The notes: a model not told the origin generated them from the letters alone. A stretch of DNA of 47,425 nt from UBA2588 sp964343075 (GCA_964343075.1 CAYFGT010000012.1:1-47425), one strand, 5' to 3'. Numbered from the stretch's first letter, positions 25,414-35,039 are shown. Program-made: numbers and translations.

Positions 25414-26217
25414 TTATCTGCCTATCCGCTCTACTTTATATGAAGCGGTTCCTCTTGGTACTGCAACAGCCACCTCATCTCCAACCAACGCATCCATCAG
25501 CGCTTGTCCGACAGGGGAGGACGTAGACAACTTACCCAATGCCAAATCAGCCTCACGAATGTCAACCAGTGTATAGGTCATCTTTTTGCCTGACCCTAAA
25601 TCTCTCACCGTAACTTTTGATCCAATTGCTACTCTTCTGTCTTTACTGGATTGTCCTTTATTTTGCGACATGATCCGGGCACCTTTCAAGCTACTTTCCA
25701 ATTCCTTGATCTTAGATTCAACAAAACCTTGGCGCTCTTTAGCTGCATCCAAAGGAGAATTCTCCCTAAAATCACCATCTTCCATAGCTCGTTTTATATC
25801 TTCAACCACTGACACTCGTTCAATTTTCAAAGCATCCAATTGTTCCGTTAGCATATCGTAGCCTTCTTGGCTCAATACAGTGCCTTCTTCTTGGGCGGCC
25901 GCAGCTCTTTTAGATGCTGACGCTCGAGTCCTTGGTATCCTTAGATGAGTTGCCAAACTACTCTCAATAAGTTCTTGTTTCTTCAAATATGTCAGAAACA
26001 ATTTTACAGCGGAAAGCCTTTTTGCTGGCTCTGTAACTGTCCTACCAATATGCTGAGCATAATCAGCTATCTCTGATGGCAGAATTTCTGTCACATTTCT
26101 ATCTTTGCCGAAGTGATTGATAAACTTACCTAAATCTTGGTACCCTTCTTTTTGCTTGGCGCTAGCTTTGCGTTCCGTCACAAATTGTGAATAAGCCTCA
26201 TTTAATGTCGTAGTCAA
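25414..26217 (-). CDS. GreA-type transcription cleavage factor with an N-terminal recombinase-like SAM domain
   Basis: The 267-residue protein is about 110 residues longer than GreA. Residues 110-267 are a complete GreA: the coiled coil contains GDFRENSPLDAAKERQ, keeping the acidic tip (D and E) that rescues backtracked RNA polymerase, followed by the FKBP-like domain with SPVGQALMDALVGDEVAVAVP. Residues 1-90 look like the core-binding SAM-like domain of tyrosine recombinases (YQDLGKFINHF, then RLSAVKLFLTYLKKQELIESS). No catalytic recombinase domain is present. A basic Ala/Arg/Ser linker (about 92-108) joins them. The ATG has an AGGAGGAG-like site upstream. It follows pckA by 29 bp on the same strand. 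The N-terminal domain may contact DNA or partners; that is inference. Confidence 0.82.
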   Translation of the reverse strand: MTTTLNEAYSQFVTERKASAKQKEGYQDLGKFINHFGKDRNVTEILPSEIADYAQHIGRTVTEPAKRLSAVKLFLTYLKKQELIESSLATHLRIPRTRASASKRAAAAQEEGTVLSQEGYDMLTEQLDALKIERVSVVEDIKRAMEDGDFRENSPLDAAKERQGFVESKIKELESSLKGARIMSQNKGQSSKDRRVAIGSKVTVRDLGSGKKMTYTLVDIREADLALGKLSTSSPVGQALMDALVGDEVAVAVPRGTASYKVERIGR

Positions 26218-26246
26218 TGCTCCTCCTTATTTCTCACAATGCATAT

Positions 26247-27866
26247 TTAGTCTAATGCAGAAACTATCTTAGGATTCAATCCATTGAATGATTTCAAGTG
26301 AGCTTTCCTTTCGTCAGTTAACCTTGACGATATTTCCTGGATTTGATCTTCTGAATAGAAGTTAGACAAGTCATATTTGTTCAAGTCTACTCCTTCGACT
26401 TTACTTGGAATCAATCCACCGAACAATTCATCTTCTTGCCATTCTATATTATTTCTTGCTATACCTTGTATCATTTTTGCCATATCGTCTATTGCGACCC
26501 TAGTTACAGGCTGGTCAACAACGATTTTTCCATTATCATCTCTATGAAAAATTTCGCCGACTCCTCCTGTATTCAAGAGATAGCAATGTACTTTATCTTT
26601 ATTACTTGAAACAAAATCGTAGAACCAGTTTCCTTCGTCAGAAGGAGATCCTAGGAGAAAAGGGTTGGTCCCAACAACTCTAACCGATTCACCTGCTCGT
26701 GTAGGATCACCTGCAGAAGTCTCTACACTTTCTCCTAACATGAATGTCGCTGCAGCTTGTTCTGGTGTTAACTTAGATATGAATGGCAATACAGTCATTC
26801 TTCTAGTTATAAACGCAACTATCAAACCATCTACATTCTCCAGTGAAGGTAGATTTATAGATTCTCCTATGTGAGGTGCGAATTTGGACCTTGATATAAC
26901 AGCTCTACCATTACCCCCCAGAGACAAATCATTGTAATCAACTTCCCCGTCATGAGTCACCATAACATTTTCGAATAAAGCTTCTGGAGAGTCCAGTGCA
27001 TTGCAGATTAGTGGCTGGGTGTCTGATTCCAAACCTTCGGTCTTTAAAAAGAATCCCCGTTCCGTTCCTTTAGCACTGCCATCTTTCCCTAGAAACACAA
27101 TATCATCTTGAAGAATGTCGATTCCTTCTCCATTCCCTGTTAATCCGTGATCGTGGCACGAATGTGTGGTTTTACCTGTACCGGACAATCCAAACAGCAA
27201 CATTCCATATTTACCCGTCGATCCGTCCGGTTGATTTGCGGTCAAAACTTTTGAGCCTGCATGCAAGCTCAACATTCCTTCCTTCTTAGCTTCCCACATA
27301 GCCATTCTCAGGAATCCCATTTTAACTTCACCTACATAGTCAATCCCTAATACTATGGTGAGTCCTTCATCAGGGAAACATAGTACCTGTTTATCGTTTT
27401 CAGGCCATTCAGGTACTGACACCAAATATAAGTCAGGCCCAGGAGCTTCAGAACTATATTCTCTTAAAGTATGCGTCCACAAATGTCCTTGCCTGAGATT
27501 ATCTTTTCTTTGCTCTGATAACAGCAAAGTGCATTTCGCGTTAAATTCATTGTTATCACCTATCGTCCTGGTTACCGACACCAAGGGGGCTCTATCTAAA
27601 TATTTTGCAAGAGCATCCAATGTATTTTGTAAATTATCTGCTATCCCTTGCTGCTGTGCATTCAAATTCTTAGTAGCAACTTCGTCACTACCGAAAGTAA
27701 CAGCAATCCCGGCGCTCCTATTTCGGACATTTGAACTATAAGCGTGCCCTCCTGTTTTAGTAACTCTACCATATTGGCTAGTCTCTTCATCCATTTGGTC
27801 TCTTGTCAGGTGCCTGACATTTGGCTTCGTCAAAAGAGTTTTGACGTAATCTGAGAAGTTTGCCAC
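26247..27866 (-). CDS. pckA: Phosphoenolpyruvate carboxykinase (ATP)
   Basis: The 539-residue enzyme interconverts oxaloacetate and PEP. The kinase P-loop GLSGTGKTTHS, the PEPCK-specific metal segment around LQDDIVFLG, and RSKFAPHIGESINLP are all present. The length matches bacterial ATP-type PEPCK. I placed the start at GTG 27866 (MANFSDYVK...) because AGGAG lies 7 bases upstream; an in-frame GTG ten codons earlier has no ribosome site and that ribosome site would be inside its coding region. It probably forms a short transcript with the downstream GreA-like gene. No other gluconeogenic gene is adjacent. Confidence 0.93.
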   Translation of the reverse strand: MANFSDYVKTLLTKPNVRHLTRDQMDEETSQYGRVTKTGGHAYSSNVRNRSAGIAVTFGSDEVATKNLNAQQQGIADNLQNTLDALAKYLDRAPLVSVTRTIGDNNEFNAKCTLLLSEQRKDNLRQGHLWTHTLREYSSEAPGPDLYLVSVPEWPENDKQVLCFPDEGLTIVLGIDYVGEVKMGFLRMAMWEAKKEGMLSLHAGSKVLTANQPDGSTGKYGMLLFGLSGTGKTTHSCHDHGLTGNGEGIDILQDDIVFLGKDGSAKGTERGFFLKTEGLESDTQPLICNALDSPEALFENVMVTHDGEVDYNDLSLGGNGRAVISRSKFAPHIGESINLPSLENVDGLIVAFITRRMTVLPFISKLTPEQAAATFMLGESVETSAGDPTRAGESVRVVGTNPFLLGSPSDEGNWFYDFVSSNKDKVHCYLLNTGGVGEIFHRDDNGKIVVDQPVTRVAIDDMAKMIQGIARNNIEWQEDELFGGLIPSKVEGVDLNKYDLSNFYSEDQIQEISSRLTDERKAHLKSFNGLNPKIVSALD

Positions 27867-28057
27867 AAAGATTCTCCTACCGTTTATTTTTGACACAAAA
27901 GTGCAAGATCATAGTTGATTCACACGAAGTATAATGATACCAGTTTTAACTAGTTATATCAATTTGATTCAGTCTTACCAAGAGCCAATAGTAGCCTGGC
28001 CAGAACAATGATAAAATAGATACAATATCACTAAAACCATAGTGGGAGGTTTAGCAA

Positions 28058-28366
28058 ATGGCACAATTAGTTGAAAAAGAAGAGATTATTGAAGCCCTTA
28101 GAACTGTATATGACCCTGAAATACCAATTAATCTGGTCGATCTAGGGCTCATATATGACGTCGCTGTAAACGATGAAAATAATGTATACGTACAGATGAC
28201 TTTAACTTTCCCTGGCTGCGGTATGGGTCCTCAAATAGCACAGCAAGCTGAATGGGCTATCCAGGACGTGGAAGGAGTAGAAGAAGTGGAAATCGAAATG
28301 GTGTTTGACCCTCCTTGGTCCCCTGATCTGATTAGCGAAGAAGCAAGGAACCAACTAGGGATTTAG
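28058..28366 (+). CDS. MIP18/SufT-like DUF59 iron-sulfur assembly protein
   Basis: The 102-residue protein is a single MIP18 (DUF59) domain: EALRTVYDPEIPINLVDLGLIYDV, then TLTFPGCGMGPQI with the family's Cys, then VFDPPWSPDLIS. Family members SufT and PaaD help mature iron-sulfur proteins. It has a strong GGGAGG ribosome site and lies 20 bp before an Mrp-family ATPase, a pairing that supports an iron-sulfur cluster role. Upstream, a TACAAT at 28021 could be a -10 box, but no convincing -35 is present. Confidence 0.88.
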   Translation: MAQLVEKEEIIEALRTVYDPEIPINLVDLGLIYDVAVNDENNVYVQMTLTFPGCGMGPQIAQQAEWAIQDVEGVEEVEIEMVFDPPWSPDLISEEARNQLGI

Positions 28367-28386
28367 TATCAACTATACGAGGTAAC

Positions 28387-29190
28387 ATGGTCAATCGAAA
28401 TCAAAATGCTAGGTTAGAGCAACTCAAGCAGCAATGGGCGCAACGAAAGCAAATTGCCGACAGGCTAACCAATGTCAAACACAAAATCGGAGTGTACAGT
28501 GGCAAAGGGGGCGTAGGGAAGACCACCGTGAGCGTTAATCTAGCTGTTACATTAGCGCAAAAAGGTAACAGTGTTGGCATCTTAGATGTGGACATCGATT
28601 GCCCTAATGTAACCAAAGTGCTAGCAGTACAAAGCAAACCAGACTATCAAAACGGCATCATAATCCCCTCTATCGAACACGGGGTTAAAGTCATATCGAT
28701 GTCATTGTTCCAAGAAAACGAAGATGAAGCAATCATTTGGCGTGGTCCAATGATACACAATGCGATAAACCAATTCATCCAAAATACTGAATGGGGTAGT
28801 TTAGATTATCTAATTGTTGACATGCCTCCAGGCACATCAGACTCTCCACTAACTGTAATGCAAACACTTCCCATGGATGGGTTTGTGGTTGTCAGCACGC
28901 CTCAAGAGTTAGCAAACTTAGATGCAAAGCGCTGCATTAACATGATCCGAAAGTTAAATTTAAATGTACTAGGAATAGTTGAAAATTATACCGGAGAAAT
29001 TTTTGGAGAAGGAATTTCCAAACTTTTAGCAGAAGAAGTCGATTCGCCTTTCCTTGGGTCTATAGAATTACGAGCTGCATACAGGGATAACACGAAGCCA
29101 ACATGCCTGATCGACACAAATGTAGCCAAAGAATATGACACGATATGCGGTAATCTGGAAGCTAGCCTAAAAGAACACGGAAGGTCATAA
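28387..29190 (+). CDS. mrp: Mrp/ApbC-family P-loop ATPase lacking the CxxC motif
   Basis: The 267-residue protein is an Mrp/NBP35-type ATPase with the deviant Walker A SGKGGVGKTT (about residues 37-46), LDVDIDCPN as switch I, and VDMPPGTSDSPLTVMQ as Walker B/switch II. In this family two Cys of a C-P-x-C motif normally follow the VEN segment and bridge a 4Fe-4S cluster across the dimer. Here VENYTGEIFGEG (from residue 198) runs straight on, as if the loop had been deleted. The remaining Cys residues are scattered, none as CxxC. It lies 20 bp after the DUF59 gene and is probably cotranscribed. It may act as a non-cluster-binding ATPase, or use another Cys. Confidence 0.88.
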   Translation: MVNRNQNARLEQLKQQWAQRKQIADRLTNVKHKIGVYSGKGGVGKTTVSVNLAVTLAQKGNSVGILDVDIDCPNVTKVLAVQSKPDYQNGIIIPSIEHGVKVISMSLFQENEDEAIIWRGPMIHNAINQFIQNTEWGSLDYLIVDMPPGTSDSPLTVMQTLPMDGFVVVSTPQELANLDAKRCINMIRKLNLNVLGIVENYTGEIFGEGISKLLAEEVDSPFLGSIELRAAYRDNTKPTCLIDTNVAKEYDTICGNLEASLKEHGRS

Positions 29191-29232
29191 CAGTTCCTAG
29201 ATTCTAATCCCACGAGTGGAAATGCCCGCAAA

Positions 29233-30495
29233 ATGTATATAAGAAATAAAATCGTTCTAGTGATCGCAATTTCGTCCACATTCGCTGCCATCACAGGATG
29301 TAATACTGAAGTCATAGAAGTTCCGGTTAACGATCAAATCAAATCATACCAGACAGCTAATAGTCCTGTACCTTCTACCCCCGGTCTGCCTGAAAAATCT
29401 TTAGAATTACTCGGGAAAATTGAATCCCTTGAGGATGAATTAAAGGAGTACCAAGCCTCCGGACATATCCCTGAAGCCGGAGGGCAGGGCACGGAACCTG
29501 ATTCCAACAATCACACAGCCGTATCTCAAACTATTTCCAAAACAGAACAACAAAAACAACCACCAAAGACCTCGAATAATATCAACGCCTCACTTTCTCC
29601 CAAAATCACGATTCTAAATTATTCCTCTTATTCTACAAAAGACATAAACAAATGGGTTAGTTATGCTGAATCCAAAATGGCATCTCGCAAATCCAATATT
29701 TTGGCATGGATCTATCCGGTCGGGGATCTTGTACTTCCAGAACAAGAAGTAGAAGGCATGCCATTCATAAAGCATGAAGTAGTACTCAGACAGCCAGAAA
29801 TTAATACTTTAATGAATGATATTGAAGCGTGGTTAAAATCAGATGACTGTATGGGCAGTCGTAGCCGAAGAGACCATTTGAAAGAAGAACTTATCCGCTT
29901 CCAAGCTTGGTTCGAACATGGAGCAGATGTTTCGACTCAGGTCGCTTTGTGTGACCATACTCGGATAGTCGCGATGGGTATCACTGAAAATATGAGAGAG
30001 CGTGAGCCTTTAATGGCTTTTCAAGATTTCTTGATCCATGAGTTTTATCATGCATTCCAACAAGATCTAGCCATGGAAGGTCAATGCGAAAACAAAAGAA
30101 GGCAGCCAGAATCAAACACTCCATGGTTCGTTGAAGGAGCGGCACAATATTTTTCAATGACAGTGTTAGCCGAAATCTATGGTTCAGACTACCCGTTCCG
30201 AAGCGCTTTGGATCGCATGCTAGAAATCGCATGGGAAATCCATCATAGAGAAAAAATTATTCAAATAGACGGGAATGCCTTGGATAAAACCGGAGCAATA
30301 GGACTCCAATTACTGATTGAAAAGGGGGTACTAAATGAATCTCAGATTATGGATGCCTCTTTGTTCCATAACTGCGCCAGAGAATTGGAGTATGATAAGA
30401 ATAGTCCGGAAATCCAACACATTAGAAGTTCTTGGTACTTAATCGAACAAACTAACGAAGGCTTCAAATTCAAGCCCGAAGCCTACATCCCATAA
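29233..30495 (+). CDS. Lipoprotein with HExxH metallopeptidase-like domain (second copy)
   Basis: The 420-residue protein has a signal peptide ending in a lipobox at Cys23 (AITGC), a coiled-coil-like region with a low-complexity Gln/Lys/Asn-rich linker (about 50-115), and a C-terminal domain containing HEFYH (269-273) with VEG (300-302) 28 residues further on. This repeats the plan of the lipoprotein at 1157-2524: lipobox Cys23, coiled coil, disordered linker, HExxH, WLEEG or WFVEG. It is probably exported and zinc-binding; peptidase activity is inferred. It lies 42 bp after mrp with no clear ribosome site, and converges on tilS with a 3-bp gap. Confidence 0.6.
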   Translation: MYIRNKIVLVIAISSTFAAITGCNTEVIEVPVNDQIKSYQTANSPVPSTPGLPEKSLELLGKIESLEDELKEYQASGHIPEAGGQGTEPDSNNHTAVSQTISKTEQQKQPPKTSNNINASLSPKITILNYSSYSTKDINKWVSYAESKMASRKSNILAWIYPVGDLVLPEQEVEGMPFIKHEVVLRQPEINTLMNDIEAWLKSDDCMGSRSRRDHLKEELIRFQAWFEHGADVSTQVALCDHTRIVAMGITENMREREPLMAFQDFLIHEFYHAFQQDLAMEGQCENKRRQPESNTPWFVEGAAQYFSMTVLAEIYGSDYPFRSALDRMLEIAWEIHHREKIIQIDGNALDKTGAIGLQLLIEKGVLNESQIMDASLFHNCARELEYDKNSPEIQHIRSSWYLIEQTNEGFKFKPEAYIP

Positions 30496-30498
30496 AGA

Positions 30499-31962
30499 CT
30501 ATTTAACCCGATTAATCTGCAAGATCTTTTGAGTACCAGAATTAATTTTCCCAGATTCTCGGATCCTATCTCCGGCCACCCAAACCTGACCGGCCACATC
30601 TGCAATAATTGGCATCGCTTCTCTTACTGATTTACTTATCCTTCTCTTGGAACAGTAGTCAATCATATCAATCTCATGATCGAATCCAAAAGGATGAAAT
30701 CTATCACCTTTAACCATGGTTCTAATTACCAATGTGTCAGGTACCTTAGAAGCGTCTAGGTACACAATACTTTCAGATCCAAATTTCATCTTTGTCTCTG
30801 AGTAATCACGTATCTCAAACCGATATTCGAAATCCATGTACATGAACTTCTTGGAGCTTTTTATATCGTTTAGATTTATAACGATCGGGGGAATGCTTCG
30901 CAAAGAATACTCGCCCCTAGATATAACTATTCCATCGCAGTCATACGTAACAATTATCTGATTAGGCCAATTAGCTATTTGATATTGACTCGACCTGTGA
31001 ACCCCTGAATCAATCTGTACAATCACTTGGTCAATATGAACTTCTTGTAATCTGGTTGTATTGCCTAGAATATGTTCGTAGGCTTTTCTAAGTAGTAATC
31101 TTTGGATATTTCTAGAAGCGTTCATGTAACCGTCTAGATCGATCCTTACAAAATCATTATCGATGCCAGATGTACAATAAGACTCCCAATATCCCGATAC
31201 ATAACTTTCTATAAAGGTAAGATTTTCGGACGCAATCCTAGACAACCTAACCAGAGCTTCTTTGATGCCAGGATTAAAGCTCATCTCTAAATCTGGCAAT
31301 AACGAATGCCTGATCCTGTTTCGCGTGAATCTGTGAGAATAATTTCCTGAATCCCTACGGAACGGTATATCTAATTGAGTACAGTACGCTTCTGTCTCTC
31401 CTTTGGAAATTTCCAACATTGGTCTCACTATGACGATATCATTTTCATCATACGGGAATGGCCATCTACTACAAACTTCCATCCCAACTAATCCCTGCAA
31501 TCCAGAGCCTCGTATTATATGACCTAATATCGTTTCAGCAAGATCATCTTGTGTATGCCCTAGTAATACCATCGATGCGCCCACGTCTCGCGCGACGTCC
31601 CGCAAGAATGTGTATCTTAATTCGCGAGCTGCTTGCTCGAATGAAGATATCCGATGCTTGTTTTGATAAGTTAATGGATCAGCTCTACCAATCCGGTACT
31701 GAACGCCCCATTTGTCCGCCATATTTTTCACAAAATCTGCATCGTCTTCTGCTTCTTGTCCTCTAAAGTCATGATTCAAATGAGCAACGATCAAATTATC
31801 CATATTTACATGCATAGAATTGATAAGCATATGCAACAAAGCTGTTGAATCCGGTCCGCCAGAGCACGCAACTACAACAGGACGGTCCGAAATAAAACAT
31901 TTAGTACCCAATAAGCTCTTTATGGTAAGCAATTGTATATCTGCAGCTGTTTTGATAGCCAT
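30499..31962 (-). CDS. tilS: tRNA(Ile)-lysidine synthase
   Basis: The 487-residue enzyme converts C34 to lysidine in tRNA-Ile(CAU), so that AUA is read as Ile. The N-terminal PP-loop ATPase motif SGGPDSTALL (about residues 31-40) is followed by HLNHDFRG, GHTQDDLAETIL and RRDSGNYSHRFTRNRIRH, all typical. The C-terminal TilS domain (MVKGDRFHPFGF, SKRRISKSVRE) is present. The start ATG has AAAGGAG upstream. It follows the histidine phosphatase gene by 9 bp on the same strand. Confidence 0.94.
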   Translation of the reverse strand: MAIKTAADIQLLTIKSLLGTKCFISDRPVVVACSGGPDSTALLHMLINSMHVNMDNLIVAHLNHDFRGQEAEDDADFVKNMADKWGVQYRIGRADPLTYQNKHRISSFEQAARELRYTFLRDVARDVGASMVLLGHTQDDLAETILGHIIRGSGLQGLVGMEVCSRWPFPYDENDIVIVRPMLEISKGETEAYCTQLDIPFRRDSGNYSHRFTRNRIRHSLLPDLEMSFNPGIKEALVRLSRIASENLTFIESYVSGYWESYCTSGIDNDFVRIDLDGYMNASRNIQRLLLRKAYEHILGNTTRLQEVHIDQVIVQIDSGVHRSSQYQIANWPNQIIVTYDCDGIVISRGEYSLRSIPPIVINLNDIKSSKKFMYMDFEYRFEIRDYSETKMKFGSESIVYLDASKVPDTLVIRTMVKGDRFHPFGFDHEIDMIDYCSKRRISKSVREAMPIIADVAGQVWVAGDRIRESGKINSGTQKILQINRVK

Positions 31963-31971
31963 TATTCTCCT

Positions 31972-32574
31972 TTAATTGAGATGCTCATTGCAGTTTAACG
32001 AACCTAAGCTACTGTTGCTTTCATCAATATATAGTTGGCTTATCGATGCTAAACCGATATGTATTTTGTGTAGCGAATCCACCGTCAATCCCAGAATCTC
32101 ACATATCAAAACTTTAATCACAAAATTGTGAGTAATTATAGCCACCGGGTTCTCTGTCTGTATCTTAATTATCTCCTTTAAAGCCAATGTTGATCTCATA
32201 TGCAATTCTTTAAAAGATTCTCCTGAAGGCATTGCTACTCTAGATGGATGTTTACGCCAATCTTCGATTATTTCTGGCCATTCTCGCCGAAGATCTTTAC
32301 CTGTTTTGCCCTCTAATAACCCTAGATTCAGCTCAAGTAACCCTTTATTTTCGATAGGAGTCGTTCGAATACCTTCAGATATACGATCTGCTATATATCG
32401 CGTCCGAGTTAAGGGACTGGTATGCACCGATCCCACTCCCAGTTCTATCAATCTATTCGCAACTTTTTCTGATTGGCTTTTGCCAAGGTCTGTCAGTTCG
32501 ACATCAGATTGTCCTTGAAATAAATTATCTCTATTCCAAATAGTTTCACCATGGCGAACCAGGTAAATAATCAT
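31972..32574 (-). CDS. Histidine phosphatase family protein (PhoE/phosphoglycerate-mutase-like)
   Basis: The 200-residue protein opens with the catalytic YLVRHGETIWNRDNLFQGQSD (His10 region). The supporting TRTRYIADRI, the acid-base LLELNLGLLEG, and the second catalytic His in AIITHNFVIK are all present. The small size fits broad-specificity phosphatases or alpha-ribazole phosphatase-like enzymes; no cobalamin genes are nearby. Its ATG overlaps the stop of the CorC-like gene by 4 bp (ATGA), indicating translational coupling. Confidence 0.9.
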   Translation of the reverse strand: MIIYLVRHGETIWNRDNLFQGQSDVELTDLGKSQSEKVANRLIELGVGSVHTSPLTRTRYIADRISEGIRTTPIENKGLLELNLGLLEGKTGKDLRREWPEIIEDWRKHPSRVAMPSGESFKELHMRSTLALKEIIKIQTENPVAIITHNFVIKVLICEILGLTVDSLHKIHIGLASISQLYIDESNSSLGSLNCNEHLN

Positions 32575-33884
32575 TCCTGTGCCGGGGCTATTCTTATTTG
32601 AATTTTGTCAACACGCACCCCAATTACAGACTTAACCGTCAGTCGGATGTTATCTATATCAACAGTCTCATCAATCACGGGTATTCGCCCTAATTTCTTA
32701 AGTACCAAACCAGCTACGGTCTGATATTCTCCTTCGGGTAGGGCAATCTGTAGTTCTTCGTTGGTTTCTACAATAGTCTTTCCGGCGTCAATCAAGTATG
32801 TGTGTTCATTGAGTGACAACACATCCTCTTGGTTTTGTTCTTCTTCATTAACTTCACCTACTATGACGCCAACGAGCTGTTTGAGAGTTGCAATCCCAGC
32901 AATGCCTCCAAATTCATCAACAGTCAAAGCAATCGAATGACCATGAATTTGCATTTCCGTAAAAGTTTCACTCACGGTCTTGGTCTCTGGGACAAAAAAG
33001 GCTGGACGAAGATCTATAGTAATATCTTGGCCAGGATCGATCACATTTTGTGTTGACTTAAAAACAATATCCTTTACACTCAGTATCCCGATCACGTCTT
33101 CCATAGACTCTTGATACACAGGAAATCTAGAATGGTTATATGATTTGTACACCTCTAGGAATTCTTTATAGGTTGTTCCTTGCTGCAACCAAATAATTTC
33201 TGTTCTAGGAGTCATAATTGAAGTCATATGGCTATCCCCAAAGCGAAATATGTTTTCTAACATGTCCGCCTCAGATGCATCTACAGATCCTTCAGCTTCC
33301 CCTATTCCAATCATCATCCTTAGCTCAGCTTCTGATACAGAATACTCTTGCGCATCACTTATATTAAATATTTTCTTGAGAAGCCTAGGCACTAATGTGA
33401 ATAAAAAGATCAAGAATGTTTCGATAAACATTACTATAGATATTGGTCTTGCGATAAACAGAGACCATTTTTCCGCAAAAATCACCCCAAATGTTTTGGG
33501 GGTTATTTCCCCAAATATCACCACTAAAACAGTCATTATAGACGGTGCTATTATCACCGCCATTCCACTTCCTCCAAGGATTTTGATAGCTAACGCTGTT
33601 CCTGCAGAGGATGCAAATATAATAAATGCGTTTTCTGTAAGCAATATTGTTGAAAAAAATTTTTCGTGTTTGGACATCACTTTATTGAGAACTCTAGCCG
33701 ATTTATTGCCTTGTTCTTCCAGATATCTAGTACGAAATTTATTTACAGATAACATAGCTGCTTCTGCGCTGGTAAAAATCCCAACCATTCCTATACTCAA
33801 AAGGATCAGAACTATTTGTAAACCTATATTTTCTGTCCCAATATCAACCGATCCGCCCGCAGCATTTAGTATTGCAATTAACAC
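32571..33884 (-). CDS. CorC/HlyC-type membrane protein (CNNM, CBS pair, CorC_HlyC domains)
   Basis: The 437-residue protein has four hydrophobic segments in its first 190 residues (CNNM/DUF21 domain, with FTSAEAAMLSVN and GEITPKTFG), then a tandem CBS module (about 205-335, including MTPRTEI and HSRFPVYQE) and a C-terminal CorC_HlyC domain (DEFGGIAGIATLKQLV). Family members are tied to magnesium or cobalt efflux and are often misnamed hemolysins. It starts with GTG, supported by an AAGGTGAG site. It heads the minus-strand transcript CorC-phosphatase-tilS. Confidence 0.9.
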   Translation of the reverse strand: MLIAILNAAGGSVDIGTENIGLQIVLILLSIGMVGIFTSAEAAMLSVNKFRTRYLEEQGNKSARVLNKVMSKHEKFFSTILLTENAFIIFASSAGTALAIKILGGSGMAVIIAPSIMTVLVVIFGEITPKTFGVIFAEKWSLFIARPISIVMFIETFLIFLFTLVPRLLKKIFNISDAQEYSVSEAELRMMIGIGEAEGSVDASEADMLENIFRFGDSHMTSIMTPRTEIIWLQQGTTYKEFLEVYKSYNHSRFPVYQESMEDVIGILSVKDIVFKSTQNVIDPGQDITIDLRPAFFVPETKTVSETFTEMQIHGHSIALTVDEFGGIAGIATLKQLVGVIVGEVNEEEQNQEDVLSLNEHTYLIDAGKTIVETNEELQIALPEGEYQTVAGLVLKKLGRIPVIDETVDIDNIRLTVKSVIGVRVDKIQIRIAPAQE

Positions 33885-33989
33885 TATTAAAACTCACCTT
33901 CAATCAATGACTAAAACAAATATATCATATATAATTTCTCATCGACTATAACACTAATCAACAAGCAATAATTCAATAGGTTATCTGAA

Positions 33990-35039
33990 TTGAGTACAGT
34001 AATACTAGGCATCGAAACCTCCTGCGATGACACTGGCGTGTCGATCGTTCAAGACGGCTATCTAATCAAATCTAACATCATAGCTTCTCAAACAGACATA
34101 CACAGCCAACACGGAGGAATTGTTCCTGAATTAGCTTCCCGTCAGCATATCAGGGATATCATGCCTGTCATAGATCGTAGTCTAGAAGAAGCGGAGATAG
34201 GCATTTCTGAAATCGATATCGTAGCAGCCACATATGGACCAGGACTAGCAGGATCTCTTATAACTGGCCTGAATACTGCAAAGACACTATCTATGTGTCT
34301 TAACAAACCATTTTACGGGGTAAATCATTTAGAAGGTCATGTGTACTCCGCTTGGTTAGACCAGGTGACTGGACCAGACCAACAAATTGGATTCCCCATC
34401 CTGTCATTAATCGCATCAGGTGGACACACGGATTTAGTACTTATGAATAATCATGGAGAGTATGAACTACTGGGGAATACTTTAGATGATGCTGCTGGAG
34501 AGTGTTTTGATAAAGCAGCACGCATACTCGGCTTAGGATTCCCTGGAGGACCAGAGATACAAAAAACTGCAGGCCAACATAAAAGTCATTTAACTTTACC
34601 TAGGGCATGGTTGCCAGGGACAGCTAATTTTAGTTTCAGCGGATTGAAGACGGCCGTCCTAAAATTAGCTATTGACCAAAAAGTATATCCGTTTGATGAG
34701 TCACAATTAGACAAACGCGATCGTGACGCTTTAATTGTGGACATTTCTGCAGCCTTCCAAGAATCAGTAGTAGATGTATTATCGCAAAAAGTGATTAAAG
34801 CTGCGTCAGAACACAACGCAAAAGGGATAATCATAGGGGGAGGAGTTGCGGCAAATCTACCACTAAGAGAGCGCATCCAAGAATTGAGTCCTATCCCCAC
34901 TTTCATCCCAATTCCTCGATTGTGCACAGATAATGGAGCCATGATTGCATCAGCCGCATATTACCAGCAATTAAGACAAGAACCATGGGATCTCAAGTTA
35001 GATATCAACCCTGGTCTTAAAATATACGATACTCTCTAG
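33990..35039 (+). CDS. tsaD: tRNA threonylcarbamoyladenosine synthase subunit TsaD
   Basis: The 349-residue protein catalyses the final step of t6A37 formation. It begins ILGIETSCDDTGVSIV, has the metal-binding HLEGHVYS (HxxxH), and carries the ASGGHTDLVLM and GGGVAANLPLRERI blocks of the family, plus the C-terminal metal Asp in CTDNGAMIA. It uses a TTG start. The frame begins directly with the conserved first strand, and no ATG lies close by. The 3' end overlaps the minus-strand membrane protein gene by 42 bp. tsaB, tsaC and tsaE are not here. Confidence 0.95.
   Translation: MSTVILGIETSCDDTGVSIVQDGYLIKSNIIASQTDIHSQHGGIVPELASRQHIRDIMPVIDRSLEEAEIGISEIDIVAATYGPGLAGSLITGLNTAKTLSMCLNKPFYGVNHLEGHVYSAWLDQVTGPDQQIGFPILSLIASGGHTDLVLMNNHGEYELLGNTLDDAAGECFDKAARILGLGFPGGPEIQKTAGQHKSHLTLPRAWLPGTANFSFSGLKTAVLKLAIDQKVYPFDESQLDKRDRDALIVDISAAFQESVVDVLSQKVIKAASEHNAKGIIIGGGVAANLPLRERIQELSPIPTFIPIPRLCTDNGAMIASAAYYQQLRQEPWDLKLDINPGLKIYDTL

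Noticed and set aside
33250..33951. Long open frame on the plus strand (233 codons) opposite the CorC-like gene
   Set aside because: It is antisense to a well-recognised membrane protein with CBS domains, has no ribosome site or family pattern, and mirrors the hydrophobic codons of the other strand.
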